From: Mesoflavibacter sp.
GTDB lineage: Bacteria > Pseudomonadota > Alphaproteobacteria > UBA8366 > Aestuariispiraceae
Length of the DNA: 64,000 bases
Reading direction: 5' to 3'
NCBI GenBank assembly: GCA_017792345.1
Contig: CP051228.1
Location: 3,564,148 to 3,628,147, forward strand
Numbering within the stretch: the first letter of the stretch is position 1; every line of letters starts with the position of its first letter. Below are positions 26,801 to 35,360 of the stretch, one piece after another. Below the pieces are notes generated by a model, which was given only the letters and a program-made list of their open reading frames with translations, had not been told where the DNA came from and did no database searches. A program made the position numbers and the translations under genes.

Positions 26801-27586
26801 ATGACATATTGTCTTGCGATCAAGGTTGAAGATGGACTGGTCTGCCTTGCAGACGGGCGCATTACGGCGGGAACACAGGTGACGACGGCCCGCAAGGTCG
26901 AGTTCGTCGGACCTGCCTCGGCGCCGGTTCTGACCATGACCTCCGGTCTTCGGTCGCTTCGGGACAAGACGCTGGCCTACCTGAAACGCGACCTGCGTCG
27001 CGGCGATGCCAAGGGCTATCCGTCCATGCTGGACGCGGTCGAAGCCTATTGCGGCGCGCTGCGCCGGGTGTTCAACGAGGACGCGGAAGATCTCGAGCGG
27101 TCCAAGCTGAAGTTCAATTTGCATGCGATCGTCGCCGGCAAGATGCCGGAAGATGACGAACCGACCGCCTATATGGTTTATCCGGAAGGCAACTGGATCG
27201 AGGTGGACAGCCGCACGCCCTACCTGTCGATCGGCGAGACCAGCTACGGCAAACCCATCCTGGACCGTGCGCTGAACTCCAAGACGGATTTAGCGACCGC
27301 CGCGAACCTTGCCTATCTGTCGTTCGATTCCACGCGGATCAGCGCGGCGGATGTCGGCTTCCCGATTGATCTGATCACCTTCTCCCAGGCCGACGGCAAG
27401 TGGCGCGAAGCGCAGTATGACTATGACGACGTCATGGTGCAGCGCCGCTGGTGGAATGAAAACCTGACCCAATTGGCGATGCAAATGCCGGAGGCGCCGT
27501 GGAAGACGGCTCTGGTCCCTGGGACGGCCCCGACATCATCCCAGATGTCGACCTTGTCGCTGGTGCGCGAGGATGACCGCAAATAG
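26801..27586 (+). CDS. Anbu-type (ancestral beta-subunit) proteasome-like peptidase
   Basis: 261 residues of the Ntn-hydrolase fold. It begins MTYCLAIKVEDGLVCLADGRITAG, so removal of the initiator exposes Thr as the nucleophile, as in Anbu and HslV. The mid-region LHAIVAGKMPEDDEP and SIGETSYGKPILDRAL are characteristic of Anbu. Anbu forms a lock-washer-like oligomer; its physiological substrate is unsettled. Anbu usually sits beside an alpha-E protein, a circularly permuted ATP-grasp protein and a transglutaminase-like protein; none is here. It is convergent with the lipoprotein gene that ends three bases downstream. Confidence 0.87.
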   Translation: MTYCLAIKVEDGLVCLADGRITAGTQVTTARKVEFVGPASAPVLTMTSGLRSLRDKTLAYLKRDLRRGDAKGYPSMLDAVEAYCGALRRVFNEDAEDLERSKLKFNLHAIVAGKMPEDDEPTAYMVYPEGNWIEVDSRTPYLSIGETSYGKPILDRALNSKTDLATAANLAYLSFDSTRISAADVGFPIDLITFSQADGKWREAQYDYDDVMVQRRWWNENLTQLAMQMPEAPWKTALVPGTAPTSSQMSTLSLVREDDRK

Positions 27587-27589
27587 TCG

Positions 27590-28309
27590 TCAGTTCACCA
27601 GAATGACGCCGCGCGGGACGACCTGCATATTGTAAAGTTCGCGTCCGTCGGACGGCATGTTGTCGCCGGTGCGGCCCATGAACCGGTCGAAGGTACGGCG
27701 TTCGCCGTCCGTCGGCGGCGGCACCACATCGATGCCGCTGTTTTCCGCCGCGAACAGCACCGCCGGGAAGGCGAGGGCGTCGAACTCTGCGTCGGGATAT
27801 TCCCAAACCTGGAACGAGAAGGCGCCGTCCCGGCACCCGGCGACCAACCAGGCATAGGAATGCGATGCGATCTTGCGGCCGATGGGTGGCGGTTGCGTTG
27901 ACCATCCGGCGTTCAGCAAATTGTCGCGGATCGCGGTCATGTCCTCTTCCGATACGGTCGTTACCGTGTCGTAAGGACGGAAGGGGCGGGACGGATCTTC
28001 CAGGACGGGCAGCGGGAACCATTCGCTGGCGGCCACCTGCATCACGCGGGTGCGCAGCTGCGGTTTCGGCGGCATGTCGGCATCGATATCGTAGATCCGA
28101 ACCTGGATTTCCCTGTCGGCAAGATAGGTCAGGCGATAGCGCTCGCGGCCGCTTGCCTCGCATTCGGCGGCGATATCGTCGCCGCTCAGGAAGGAGAACC
28201 AGGTCGCCCGGCGTTGCACCGGATTGTCGATTTCGCCATTCGACGTACAGCCGGCGACGAGGCCGGTCAGAACGGTGGCGAGGGCGAGGCTAAGGGCTTG
28301 TCGGCGCAT
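27590..28309 (-). CDS. Putative lipoprotein, function unknown
   Basis: 239 residues with a short signal ending in the lipobox LVAGC (cysteine at about 21), so it is probably lipidated and envelope-anchored. The mature region is mixed alpha/beta with no recognised domain. Segments RLTYLADREIQVRIYDIDAD and IASHSYAWLVAGCRDGAFSFQVWEYP may form a beta sheet. An antisense frame in the same stretch (27432-28163) is a composition shadow. Confidence 0.72.
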   Translation of the reverse strand: MRRQALSLALATVLTGLVAGCTSNGEIDNPVQRRATWFSFLSGDDIAAECEASGRERYRLTYLADREIQVRIYDIDADMPPKPQLRTRVMQVAASEWFPLPVLEDPSRPFRPYDTVTTVSEEDMTAIRDNLLNAGWSTQPPPIGRKIASHSYAWLVAGCRDGAFSFQVWEYPDAEFDALAFPAVLFAAENSGIDVVPPPTDGERRTFDRFMGRTGDNMPSDGRELYNMQVVPRGVILVN

Positions 28310-28513
28310 CGATTGGATTCCGTTCCGCTGTTGGTGACGGTTGTTCTGATATGGCTGTCCTGGGAAGAGGCGGCAAACGGTTTTTTCACCCTGCCAATTT
28401 TTGTAATGGACATAGGGTGTTACTTGAAGTATTAAAGATTCGCGTTCAAATGGGGGACGGTTTTATTCGCCCCTTAGGACTTAGGAAGAAATCCGAAAGA
28501 CTAAGGTGACGTC

Positions 28514-29677
28514 GTGAAAGTCATAACCGCGTTTTTCCTTTCCATGGCGATGCTGATCGCCGTCGCGCCGCAGGAAGCGGCGGCCCGGTATGCGTCGATG
28601 GTAATCGATGCGGAGAGCGGCCGCGTGCTGCATGCCGTGAACGAAGACACACGAAACTACCCCGCCTCGCTGACCAAGATCATGACGCTTTATATGGCGT
28701 TCGACGCCCTGGAAGCAGGCAAGATCAGCCTGGACACGAAACTGAAGGTTTCGAGGCGCGCGTCCGGCATGGCCCCGTCCAAACTGAACCTGCGCACCGG
28801 CGACACGATCACGGTGAAGGACGCCATCCTGGCGCTGGTCACCAAGTCGGCGAATGACGTCGCGGTCGTCATTGCCGAGGGGCTCGGCGGCACGGAAATC
28901 GAGTTTGCTCGCATGATGACGGAACGCGCGCGTCAATTGGGTATGAGCCGCACGACCTTCCGCAACGCCAGCGGACTGCCGAACCGCCGGCAATTGTCGA
29001 CGGCGCGCGATATGGCCCTGCTGGGCCTTCGTATCCGCGAAGACCATCCGGACTTCTACGACTATTTCGCGACGACCCATTTCAAATACGGCAATCGGAC
29101 CTACAAGAACCACAATACGCTGCTGTCTTCCTATGAGGGCACGGACGGGATCAAGACCGGCTATACCAATGCCAGCGGCTTCAACCTCGTGGCGTCGGTG
29201 GAACGCGGGGGGTATCGGCTGATCGGCGTGGTGTTCGGCGGCAAGACCGGCGCATCCCGCGACAAGCATATGAAGACCTTGCTGGACCGCGGCTTTGCGA
29301 AGCTGTTCGAAAACGATCTGCGTCAGAACGAACTGGTCGCGATGAACAACGCGCCGGCCGGCCAGGCGACCGCCCTGGCGGAAGAGGAATTGCCGCAGGG
29401 CGACGCCGCCGCCGATATCGACCTGACGGAGCTTCAGGCGACGAAATGGACCATTCAGGTCGGTGCGTTCAGCCGTGCCGAACCTGCCCGGACGGTTGCT
29501 CAGCAAGCCGTCACACGCCTGGGCGCACTGGGCGAAAGCCGGGTCGTCGTCGTCGATAGCGCCGGAAAGCTGCATCGCTCCCGCGTCGCCGGTTTCGACA
29601 AGTCGGGTGCCTTCGCGGCCTGCCGGACGCTCAAGTCGCAAAAGATGGACTGTATCGTCTTCGCGCCGCGCAGCTGA
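28514..29677 (+). CDS. D-alanyl-D-alanine carboxypeptidase (DacA family, S11) with C-terminal SPOR domain
   Basis: 387 residues. A signal peptide (1-24) is followed by the penicillin-binding-protein triad: the S52-x-x-K motif in PASLTKIM, the S-x-N motif in KSANDVAVVI, and KTG in GIKTGYTNASG. It trims the terminal D-Ala of peptidoglycan stem peptides in the periplasm. The last 80 residues (TKWTIQVGAFSRAEPARTVA through ACRTLKSQKMDCIVF) form a SPOR domain that binds denuded glycan, pointing to septal localisation. The start codon is GTG with AAGGTGA upstream. Confidence 0.92.
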   Translation: MKVITAFFLSMAMLIAVAPQEAAARYASMVIDAESGRVLHAVNEDTRNYPASLTKIMTLYMAFDALEAGKISLDTKLKVSRRASGMAPSKLNLRTGDTITVKDAILALVTKSANDVAVVIAEGLGGTEIEFARMMTERARQLGMSRTTFRNASGLPNRRQLSTARDMALLGLRIREDHPDFYDYFATTHFKYGNRTYKNHNTLLSSYEGTDGIKTGYTNASGFNLVASVERGGYRLIGVVFGGKTGASRDKHMKTLLDRGFAKLFENDLRQNELVAMNNAPAGQATALAEEELPQGDAAADIDLTELQATKWTIQVGAFSRAEPARTVAQQAVTRLGALGESRVVVVDSAGKLHRSRVAGFDKSGAFAACRTLKSQKMDCIVFAPRS

Positions 29678-29693
29678 CCTGCCGTTAAGTAAG

Positions 29694-29718
29694 TGGCCCC
29701 ATGGGGCCATTCTTTCTG
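29694..29718 (+). terminator. Terminator-like palindrome after the DacA gene
   Basis: TGGCCCCATGGGGCCA is a 16-base palindrome followed by TTCTTTCT. It starts 17 bases past the stop codon. Confidence 0.55.
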
Positions 29719-29786
29719 GACCTTTTTCGATCCGCCGGCGCTTGGTATCCGGGCCGCATTCGCGCATCTGATCCAAAGGTCTTTCC

Positions 29787-30509
29787 GTGACACAGCATCA
29801 AAACGAATTCGGCCAACCGGTCGGCTTTCCCGTCCCCAATTTTAATCCTGCAGAACCGCCGCCGCGGACGCCGATGTCCGGCCGCGTCTGCCGGGTCGAA
29901 CCGATCGACCCTGACCGGCATGCGGCGGATCTGTTCGCCGCCAACCGCGCGGCGCCGGACGGGCGGTTCTGGACCTATCTGCCCTATGGACCGTTTGAGA
30001 CCCTGGAGGACTATCGTGCCTGGATGGACAAGGCCTGTCTTGGGGACGATCCGCTGTTCCATGCCATCATCGACCAGGCGACCGGGAAAGCGGTCGGAGT
30101 TGCAAGCTATCTGCGCATCGATCCCAAGGTTTCCTCCATCGAAGTCGGCCATATCAACTATGCTCCGCCGATGCAGCGCAGCCTGATCGCCACGGAATGC
30201 ATGTATCTGATGATGGCGCGGGTTTTCGACGAATTGGGATACCGGCGCTATGAATGGAAATGCAACGCCGCGAACGAGGCGTCGAAACGGGCCGCCGTCC
30301 GGCTCGGCTTCACCTATGAAGGCACTTTCCGACAGATGAGCGTGGTCAAGGGGCGCAATCGCGACACCGCCTGGTTCTCTATCCTGGACCGGGAGTGGCC
30401 GGCCGTGAAACAGGCCTGTCAGACTTGGCTGTCGCCGGACAATTTTGGGGCTGATGGCAATCAGAAGCAGCGCCTGTCCGATCTGACCGCCGCGGCCTTG
30501 CGCGACTAG
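29787..30509 (+). CDS. GNAT-family acetyltransferase (RimJ/RimL-like)
   Basis: 240 residues. The centre (KAVGVASYLRIDPKVSSIEVGHINYAP and LGYRRYEWKCNAANEASKRAAVRLGFTYEGTFRQ) is the RimJ/RimL-type GNAT core, which acetylates N-terminal or other amines. The start is GTG at 29787 with AAAGG just upstream. It overlaps the 3' end of the convergent hydroxylase gene by four bases. Confidence 0.87.
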   Translation: MTQHQNEFGQPVGFPVPNFNPAEPPPRTPMSGRVCRVEPIDPDRHAADLFAANRAAPDGRFWTYLPYGPFETLEDYRAWMDKACLGDDPLFHAIIDQATGKAVGVASYLRIDPKVSSIEVGHINYAPPMQRSLIATECMYLMMARVFDELGYRRYEWKCNAANEASKRAAVRLGFTYEGTFRQMSVVKGRNRDTAWFSILDREWPAVKQACQTWLSPDNFGADGNQKQRLSDLTAAALRD

Positions 30510-31201
30510 CCAAATTTCGGCGGCAGGGCCGTCTGCATCGGGGCGCCCGGATTGGGCAGGAAGTCGATCAGGATGTTGACCCGCGGGCGTGGGCTCTTGT
30601 TGCGCACGCTGTGCTGTTTGCGGTTGTTGAAGTCATAGGCGAAGCCGGGCTGCATCTTGAACTTCTTGCCGTCGACCTTGTATTCGGCTCCGGGCGGGGC
30701 AATCAGCGGGATGTGCAGCCGATGGGCGGCGGCGGCATGGGCCTGGCCGTCGACATGGGGGGCGATCTTGCCGTTGGGAACCATCTCGACAATGGCGACC
30801 CGCGTGGCGATGCCGCGCGGGGCGTTCAGATAGGATGTGGCCTGATCGACAAGCGGGCCGATGACGTCCCGGAACCGGGCCCATTGCGGGAAGACGTTCA
30901 CATGGCCCTGGTCGGTCTCCGCCTCGATTTCCGGCAGCAGGTCATCCGTGGGTACGTTTTCCTGACGGCACCATGCCTCCACCAATTCCCGCATCGTACG
31001 CATGCCCCAGGGCTTCTGATAGGGCAGCCAATTGTACTTCAGCATGATGGCGCGGGTCGTGTCGCGATGCGGTGACGCGGCCATCAATTCCTGACGGATG
31101 CGGTTGGTGTTCCAATCCTGGTCGGTCAGGGAACGCAATAGCGCGAGGGCCGGCTCAATTTCGACAGGCCCCAAGCGGCGATACGGTACGCCGATATCCA
31201 T
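30506..31201 (-). CDS. Aspartyl/asparaginyl beta-hydroxylase-domain protein
   Basis: 231 residues with the double-stranded beta-helix iron site of the Asp/Asn hydroxylase family: APHVDGQAH (first His and Asp), then RKQHSVRN (second His), followed by an arginine for 2-oxoglutarate. Members hydroxylate Asp/Asn side chains in proteins or small peptides. It is the last of three minus-strand genes, 22 bases after a 56-residue protein gene. The start at 31201 fits AGAGGT upstream. The neighbouring small proteins are possible substrates (inference). Confidence 0.84.
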   Translation of the reverse strand: MDIGVPYRRLGPVEIEPALALLRSLTDQDWNTNRIRQELMAASPHRDTTRAIMLKYNWLPYQKPWGMRTMRELVEAWCRQENVPTDDLLPEIEAETDQGHVNVFPQWARFRDVIGPLVDQATSYLNAPRGIATRVAIVEMVPNGKIAPHVDGQAHAAAAHRLHIPLIAPPGAEYKVDGKKFKMQPGFAYDFNNRKQHSVRNKSPRPRVNILIDFLPNPGAPMQTALPPKFG

Positions 31202-31223
31202 GGCAAAACCTCTTAGCCGGGGA

Positions 31224-31394
31224 TCAGCCCTCGGCATTCTCCGCCGGTTCCGCCTCGGGCTCGGCGGGCATGTTCTTCTGGATCAGGTCCAGAATTTTCA
31301 CCGCCAGCTCGTAGGGCATCTCCATCTGGATGTTGACCTTGAGGGAATGGGGCAGGGTCGCGCTGCCGTTGAATTCCAGGATCTTGTCGGACAT
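31224..31394 (-). CDS. Small protein (56 aa), paralogue of the adjacent 97-aa protein
   Basis: The frame reads MSDKILEFNGSATLPHSLKV, continues VNIQMEMPYELAVKILDLIQ, and ends in an acidic Glu/Pro/Ala tail. Its first 40 residues align with the N-terminus of the gene at 31461-31754 (MSD-x-x-x-E-x-x-G start, then hydrophobic strand, then P-x-E-x-A-x-x-I-L). The shared sequence in the same frame argues it is a real gene despite its size and a weak ribosome site. It is 22 bases before the hydroxylase gene. The function is unknown. Confidence 0.7.
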   Translation of the reverse strand: MSDKILEFNGSATLPHSLKVNIQMEMPYELAVKILDLIQKNMPAEPEAEPAENAEG

Positions 31395-31460
31395 GGCTTT
31401 GCTCGATCGTCTGTGTTTCAGGAGTGTTTCAGGTTAACTCAGGCCGGATTCGTCGAGGCG

Positions 31461-31754
31461 TCATGCCTTCTTTTCGGCGTCGCCCTTGGTCGCGGCGTCC
31501 TTGGCCGGGGCTGGTTTCTTCACTTTCGCGGCTTCGGCCTTTGCAGCCTTGCGGGCCGCGGCTTCCGCCTTCCGGCGTTCCGCCTCTTCCCGCCGGCGCG
31601 CGGCTTCCTCTTCCTTCTGCTTCCGGTCCTTGTAATCGTGGACAGTCGCCAGGATCTGCATCGCCTGCTCGTGCGGCAATTCCAGGTCGAGCCGGACCCG
31701 GATACTGCCGGTCGGTGTTTCCGTGCCGATCAGTTCGATCACTTCGTCGCTCAT
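31461..31754 (-). CDS. Small protein (97 aa): short conserved N-domain plus Lys/Ala/Glu coil tail
   Basis: Residues 1-40 (MSDEVIELIGTETPTGSIRV, then RLDLELPHEQAMQILATVHD) are paralogous to the 56-residue protein downstream. Residues 42-97 are a highly charged helix rich in Lys, Ala, Glu and Arg, probably a single helix or coiled coil. GAGGGCACCG precedes the ATG. It heads a three-gene minus-strand unit (97-aa protein, 56-aa protein, Asp/Asn hydroxylase), divergent from tssB. Confidence 0.72.
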   Translation of the reverse strand: MSDEVIELIGTETPTGSIRVRLDLELPHEQAMQILATVHDYKDRKQKEEEAARRREEAERRKAEAAARKAAKAEAAKVKKPAPAKDAATKGDAEKKA

Positions 31755-32152
31755 CGGTGCCCTCGGCCTCCCCTTGCTTTCATTTCGTCATTTCAGTCTA
31801 GGCGGAAATGCCCAGTCCCGCCAGCACAACCCTTTATTGTGTGTTTTCATGACGTTAACCTTGATTCGAAACAGAAATAAATAGCGCATGGCGATTCGAG
31901 TAATCCAGACAGGTGCTCGCAAGGCGATTCAAGTAACGAAATTTGAAAAAAACATAGAGCATGGAAACTCTTGCAATACTAACCGACTTTCATTTACCTT
32001 GTCTTGCGAATCACCCTGGCATGGTGCGAATCGGTTTGCGTCGCGCGCTTTCCAGGATGCGAGTTGAGGCCTGCAGTCGACACTGGGCCGCCCGTGCCTG
32101 ACCGGTTAAGATCGGGGGTGCCGTGGGGGCGGACCGATGAAGGGGGACATCG
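31755..32152. promoter_or_regulatory. AT-richer divergent promoter region between the small-protein unit and tssB
   Basis: No gene is seen. Two near-identical 14-mers, GGCGATTCGAGTAA at 31890-31903 and GGCGATTCAAGTAA at 31923-31936, lie 33 bases apart (three helical turns). Two GCGAATC copies follow at 32006 and 32026. The GATTCAAGTAA core recurs at 49775, after the PAAR gene. GGGGGA precedes the tssB ATG. Confidence 0.5.
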
Positions 32153-32677
32153 ATGTCCGATAGTATACAGCATAAAATCGGCCGGGTCCGCCCGCCGCGT
32201 GTCCAGATCACCTATGACGTGGAGATCGGCAACGCGATCCAGATGAAGGAACTGCCCTTCGTCATGGGCATCATCGCTGATCTGTCCGGGAAGCCGGAAG
32301 AGCCGCTGCCGAAGATGAAGGACCGTAAGTTCGTCGAGATCGATCGCGACAATTTCGGCGACATTCTGGCCGCGACCAAGCCGCGCCTCGCCTTCCAGAT
32401 CGATAATAAGATGGCGGACGAGGACAGCGAAGACGGCGGCAAGATGAATGTCGAGCTGAAGTTTCGGTCGCTGGAAGACTTCGAGCCTGTCCAGATCGTC
32501 AAGCAGATCGAGCCGCTGCGCAAACTCTACGAGGCGCGCCGCCGGCTGGAGGATCTGAAGACCAAGCTGGACGGCAATGACGATCTGGATGCGCTGCTGC
32601 GCAAGATGGTCGAGGACGGCGATACCCAGGCCGAGGTCAAAAAGCTCCTGGAGGAATCCAAGGGCGGCGAGGAATAA
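32153..32677 (+). CDS. tssB: T6SS sheath small subunit
   Basis: 174 residues matching TssB/VipA: SIQHKIGRVRPPRVQITYDV and FVMGIIADLSGKP at the N-terminus, then KDRKFVEIDRDNFGDIL, ELKFRSLEDFEPVQIV and the C-terminal helix. It pairs with TssC to form the contractile sheath in the cytoplasm. It is the first gene of the T6SS island, with tssC 65 bases downstream. Confidence 0.97.
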   Translation: MSDSIQHKIGRVRPPRVQITYDVEIGNAIQMKELPFVMGIIADLSGKPEEPLPKMKDRKFVEIDRDNFGDILAATKPRLAFQIDNKMADEDSEDGGKMNVELKFRSLEDFEPVQIVKQIEPLRKLYEARRRLEDLKTKLDGNDDLDALLRKMVEDGDTQAEVKKLLEESKGGEE

Positions 32678-32742
32678 TCCGGTTTAGGACCGGTGGACGG
32701 GATCCGGTTCTGGCGACAGGATCCCGATAAAGGGGAAGCAGG

Positions 32743-34194
32743 ATGGCGGAAGAAGCCCAAGAACTGAATGTTCTCGAACAGATCATGGTCGAGGGCAAAT
32801 TGGCGCGAGACGAAGGTCAGAAGGCCTATGCCCGCGACCTGATCGGCGAATTCATCGATTCAGTCGTCGAAAGCGGATCGGATGTCTCCAATGACACCGT
32901 CGCGGCGATCAATCAAAAGATCGCGGAAATCGACGCGCTGATCACCGATCAGTTGAACGAGGTCATGCACCATCCCGACTTCCAGAAGCTGGAGGCCAGC
33001 TGGCGCGGCCTGCACTATCTGGTGATGAACACGGAAACCGGCACGCAGCTCAAGCTGCGCCTGATGAACGCCTCCAAGAAGGACGTTCTGGGCGATTTGG
33101 AAAAGGCCGTGGAGTTCGACCAGTCGGCCCTGTTCAAACAGATATATGAAGAGGAATACGGCACGTTCGGCGGCTTCCCCTACAGCTGCCTCGTCACCGA
33201 TTTCGAATTCGGCCGCCACCCGCAGGATTTCGCCCTGATGGAAAAGCTGGCGGAAGTCGCCGCGGCGGCGCATGCACCGATGATGGCGTCGGCCGGCCCG
33301 CGCATGTTCGACATGGACAGCTTCACCGATCTCGGGACACCGCGCGATCTGGCGAAGATCTTCGAGAGCGCCGAGATGATCAAGTGGCGCAGCTTCCGCG
33401 ACAGCGAAGACAGCCGCTACATGGTTCTGACGCTGCCGCATACGCTGATGCGTTTGCCCTATGGCCCGGATACCATTCCGGTCGAGGGTATCGGGTTTAC
33501 CGAGGATGTCGACGGGCGCGACCATTCCAAATATCTCTGGGGCAGCGCGTCCTGGGCGATGGCTCAGCGGGTCACCAACGCCTTCTCGCTCTATGGCTGG
33601 ACCGCGGCGATCCGCGGCGTCGAGGGCGGCGGCGTGGTGAAGGGGCTCCCGACCCACACATTCAAGACGGACGAGGGCGATATCGCCCTGAAATGCCCGA
33701 CCGAGATCGCGATCACGGATCGGCGTGAAAAGGAACTGTCCGATCTGGGCTTTATCGCGCTGTGTCACTGCAAGGGCACGGATTATGCCGCCTTCTTCGG
33801 CGGTCAGACGACGCAGAAGCCGAAGAAGTACAATCTGGACAGCGCCAATGCCAATGCGGCCCTGTCGGCGCGCCTGCCATACATTCTGGCGGCGTCGCGT
33901 TTCGCGCATTACCTGAAGGTCATCATGCGCGACAAGATCGGCAGCTTCCTGACGGCGGCCAATGTCGAAGAATACCTCAACACCTGGATTGCGAACTATG
34001 TGCTGCTGACGGACGATGCGCCGCAGGGGACAAAGGCGCGCTATCCGCTGCGTGAGGCCCGCGTCGATGTGCGGGAAATTCCGGGCAAGCCGGGCGCTTA
34101 CAACGCGACCGTCTTCCTGAAGCCGCATTTCCAACTGGAAGAGCTGACTGCGTCGGTGCGCCTGGTCGCGGAACTGCCGCCGCCGGCCGCTTAA
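32743..34194 (+). CDS. tssC: T6SS sheath large subunit
   Basis: 483 residues of TssC/VipB: SWRGLHYLVMNTETGTQLKLRLMNASKKDVL, SALFKQIYEEEYGTFGGFPYSCLVTDFEF, GIGFTEDVDGRDHSKYLWGSASWAMA and the C-terminal VFLKPHFQLEELTASVRLVAELP. It forms the main part of the sheath with TssB, contracts to expel the Hcp tube, and is recycled by ClpV. GGGGAAGCAGG sits ahead of the ATG. Confidence 0.97.
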   Translation: MAEEAQELNVLEQIMVEGKLARDEGQKAYARDLIGEFIDSVVESGSDVSNDTVAAINQKIAEIDALITDQLNEVMHHPDFQKLEASWRGLHYLVMNTETGTQLKLRLMNASKKDVLGDLEKAVEFDQSALFKQIYEEEYGTFGGFPYSCLVTDFEFGRHPQDFALMEKLAEVAAAAHAPMMASAGPRMFDMDSFTDLGTPRDLAKIFESAEMIKWRSFRDSEDSRYMVLTLPHTLMRLPYGPDTIPVEGIGFTEDVDGRDHSKYLWGSASWAMAQRVTNAFSLYGWTAAIRGVEGGGVVKGLPTHTFKTDEGDIALKCPTEIAITDRREKELSDLGFIALCHCKGTDYAAFFGGQTTQKPKKYNLDSANANAALSARLPYILAASRFAHYLKVIMRDKIGSFLTAANVEEYLNTWIANYVLLTDDAPQGTKARYPLREARVDVREIPGKPGAYNATVFLKPHFQLEELTASVRLVAELPPPAA

Positions 34195-34246
34195 TCGCGC
34201 CCGAACGGGGCACAAGGAAACACGGCATTAAACAAGGAAGGCCGCT

Positions 34247-34735
34247 ATGGACGTTCTGGTGATCAAGATCGACGGCATCGAGGGGGAAGCCACGATCGAA
34301 AAATACGAGAAGCAGATCATGTGTCAGAGCTTCTCGCATTCGGTTCACAACCACCTTCATACCGACGTTTCGAACGTCGGCCGTGCCCGTGGCCGTGTCG
34401 AACACACGGATTTCACGATCACGAAATACGCGGACAAATCCAGCCCGCTTTTGAACTACAAATGCTGCATGGGCGCCAATCTGGGCACGGTGACCTTCAC
34501 CGTTCTGCGCGCGTCCGGTCAGGCGGCCCATACGCCGCAGATGATCTACACCCTGGAGAACACGATGGTTTCGAACATCGCGATCGCCGGCGGTGGCAGC
34601 GACTCGCCGGTCGAGTCGGTCAGCCTGAACTACACCAAGATCAAATGGGAAGTGAAGGTCCAGTCCGAGAACATGGCCGAGCCGGGTTCGATCGCATCGG
34701 AATGGGACGTTACGGTCAACAAGGGCGACGGTTAA
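34247..34735 (+). CDS. hcp: Hcp tube protein
   Basis: 162 residues typical of Hcp (TssD): VIKIDGIEGEATIEKYEKQI at the N-terminus, the SFSHSVH segment, FTITKYADKSSPLL and YTLENTMVSNIAIAGGG. Hexamers stack into the expelled inner tube and can carry small effectors in their lumen. It is a single-domain Hcp with no C-terminal effector extension. It lies immediately after tssC, before an unrecognised gene. Confidence 0.95.
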   Translation: MDVLVIKIDGIEGEATIEKYEKQIMCQSFSHSVHNHLHTDVSNVGRARGRVEHTDFTITKYADKSSPLLNYKCCMGANLGTVTFTVLRASGQAAHTPQMIYTLENTMVSNIAIAGGGSDSPVESVSLNYTKIKWEVKVQSENMAEPGSIASEWDVTVNKGDG

Positions 34736-34768
34736 TTCGGCGCCCATCGCGGGTAGGCGGGGTGACGG

Positions 34769-35323
34769 ATGGATGCCGAGCTAAACACCGGTTTAAACAT
34801 GAGCGACATGCCTTCCTATGTGAAGCGGTCGTTCAAGAACGGTCATGCCAAACGGGTTCACCTGAAGGCGGGCATGATGCTGTTTACGGTGTCGAACCGG
34901 GGCAATTTCTCGAATTCCGCAGCTTTCGGCGGTGTGCCGGCCTTCTGGTCTCCCTACAAGAAATTCAAGCACGACCCGGGTTTTCAGGCGCGTGTGGAGA
35001 TGGCCAAGGCCGGCGGCATGACGGCGGAGGAGTTGTTTACCGAACTGTCCGCCTTCTATGGCAAGCATCCCGGCGGCCGCTATGCAATCGTCGGCAAGTT
35101 GAAACGATCCTGTTACGCGTTTTTCGGTCCGATACGGCGTCAGGGAAAATCGGCGGCCCAGGTCGCGGCGGCGACCGCGTCGGGCAGTTCCGGAACCGGC
35201 GGCGGAGCCGCTGCCGCGCCGGGATCGGCCAAAAATTTCGTCGGATATCAGTTCTATATCCCCAACCTGGAAGAGGGGACGGATATCCATCGGGTTCGCA
35301 AGCACGATCTATTGAGCCTGTGA
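34769..35323 (+). CDS. Unrecognised protein encoded between hcp and tssE
   Basis: 184 residues (or 174 from the ATG at 34799). The basic N-terminal domain of about 120 residues includes HLKAGMMLFTVSNRGNFSNS and VPAFWSPYKKF. A Ser/Gly/Ala linker (about 128-150) leads to a C-terminal segment (FVGYQFYIPNLEEGTDIHR). No signal peptide or membrane segment is seen. It does not resemble a core T6SS part. The position next to hcp suggests an Hcp-dependent cargo, an accessory or a chaperone; these are inferences. An enzyme fold could not be assigned. Confidence 0.68.
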   Translation: MDAELNTGLNMSDMPSYVKRSFKNGHAKRVHLKAGMMLFTVSNRGNFSNSAAFGGVPAFWSPYKKFKHDPGFQARVEMAKAGGMTAEELFTELSAFYGKHPGGRYAIVGKLKRSCYAFFGPIRRQGKSAAQVAAATASGSSGTGGGAAAAPGSAKNFVGYQFYIPNLEEGTDIHRVRKHDLLSL

Positions 35324-35360
35324 CGCCTCCCCGGGCCGGGCGGCCCATCGGAGGATCGGG

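Noticed and set aside
31955-31975. Sigma-54 type promoter before tssB
   Set aside because: A GG and a GC are present, but their spacing is two bases short of the required distance.
34769-35323. ADP-ribosyltransferase-like toxin fold for the gene between hcp and tssE
   Set aside because: A few motif-like stretches were noted, but no catalytic set could be placed, so no function is claimed.
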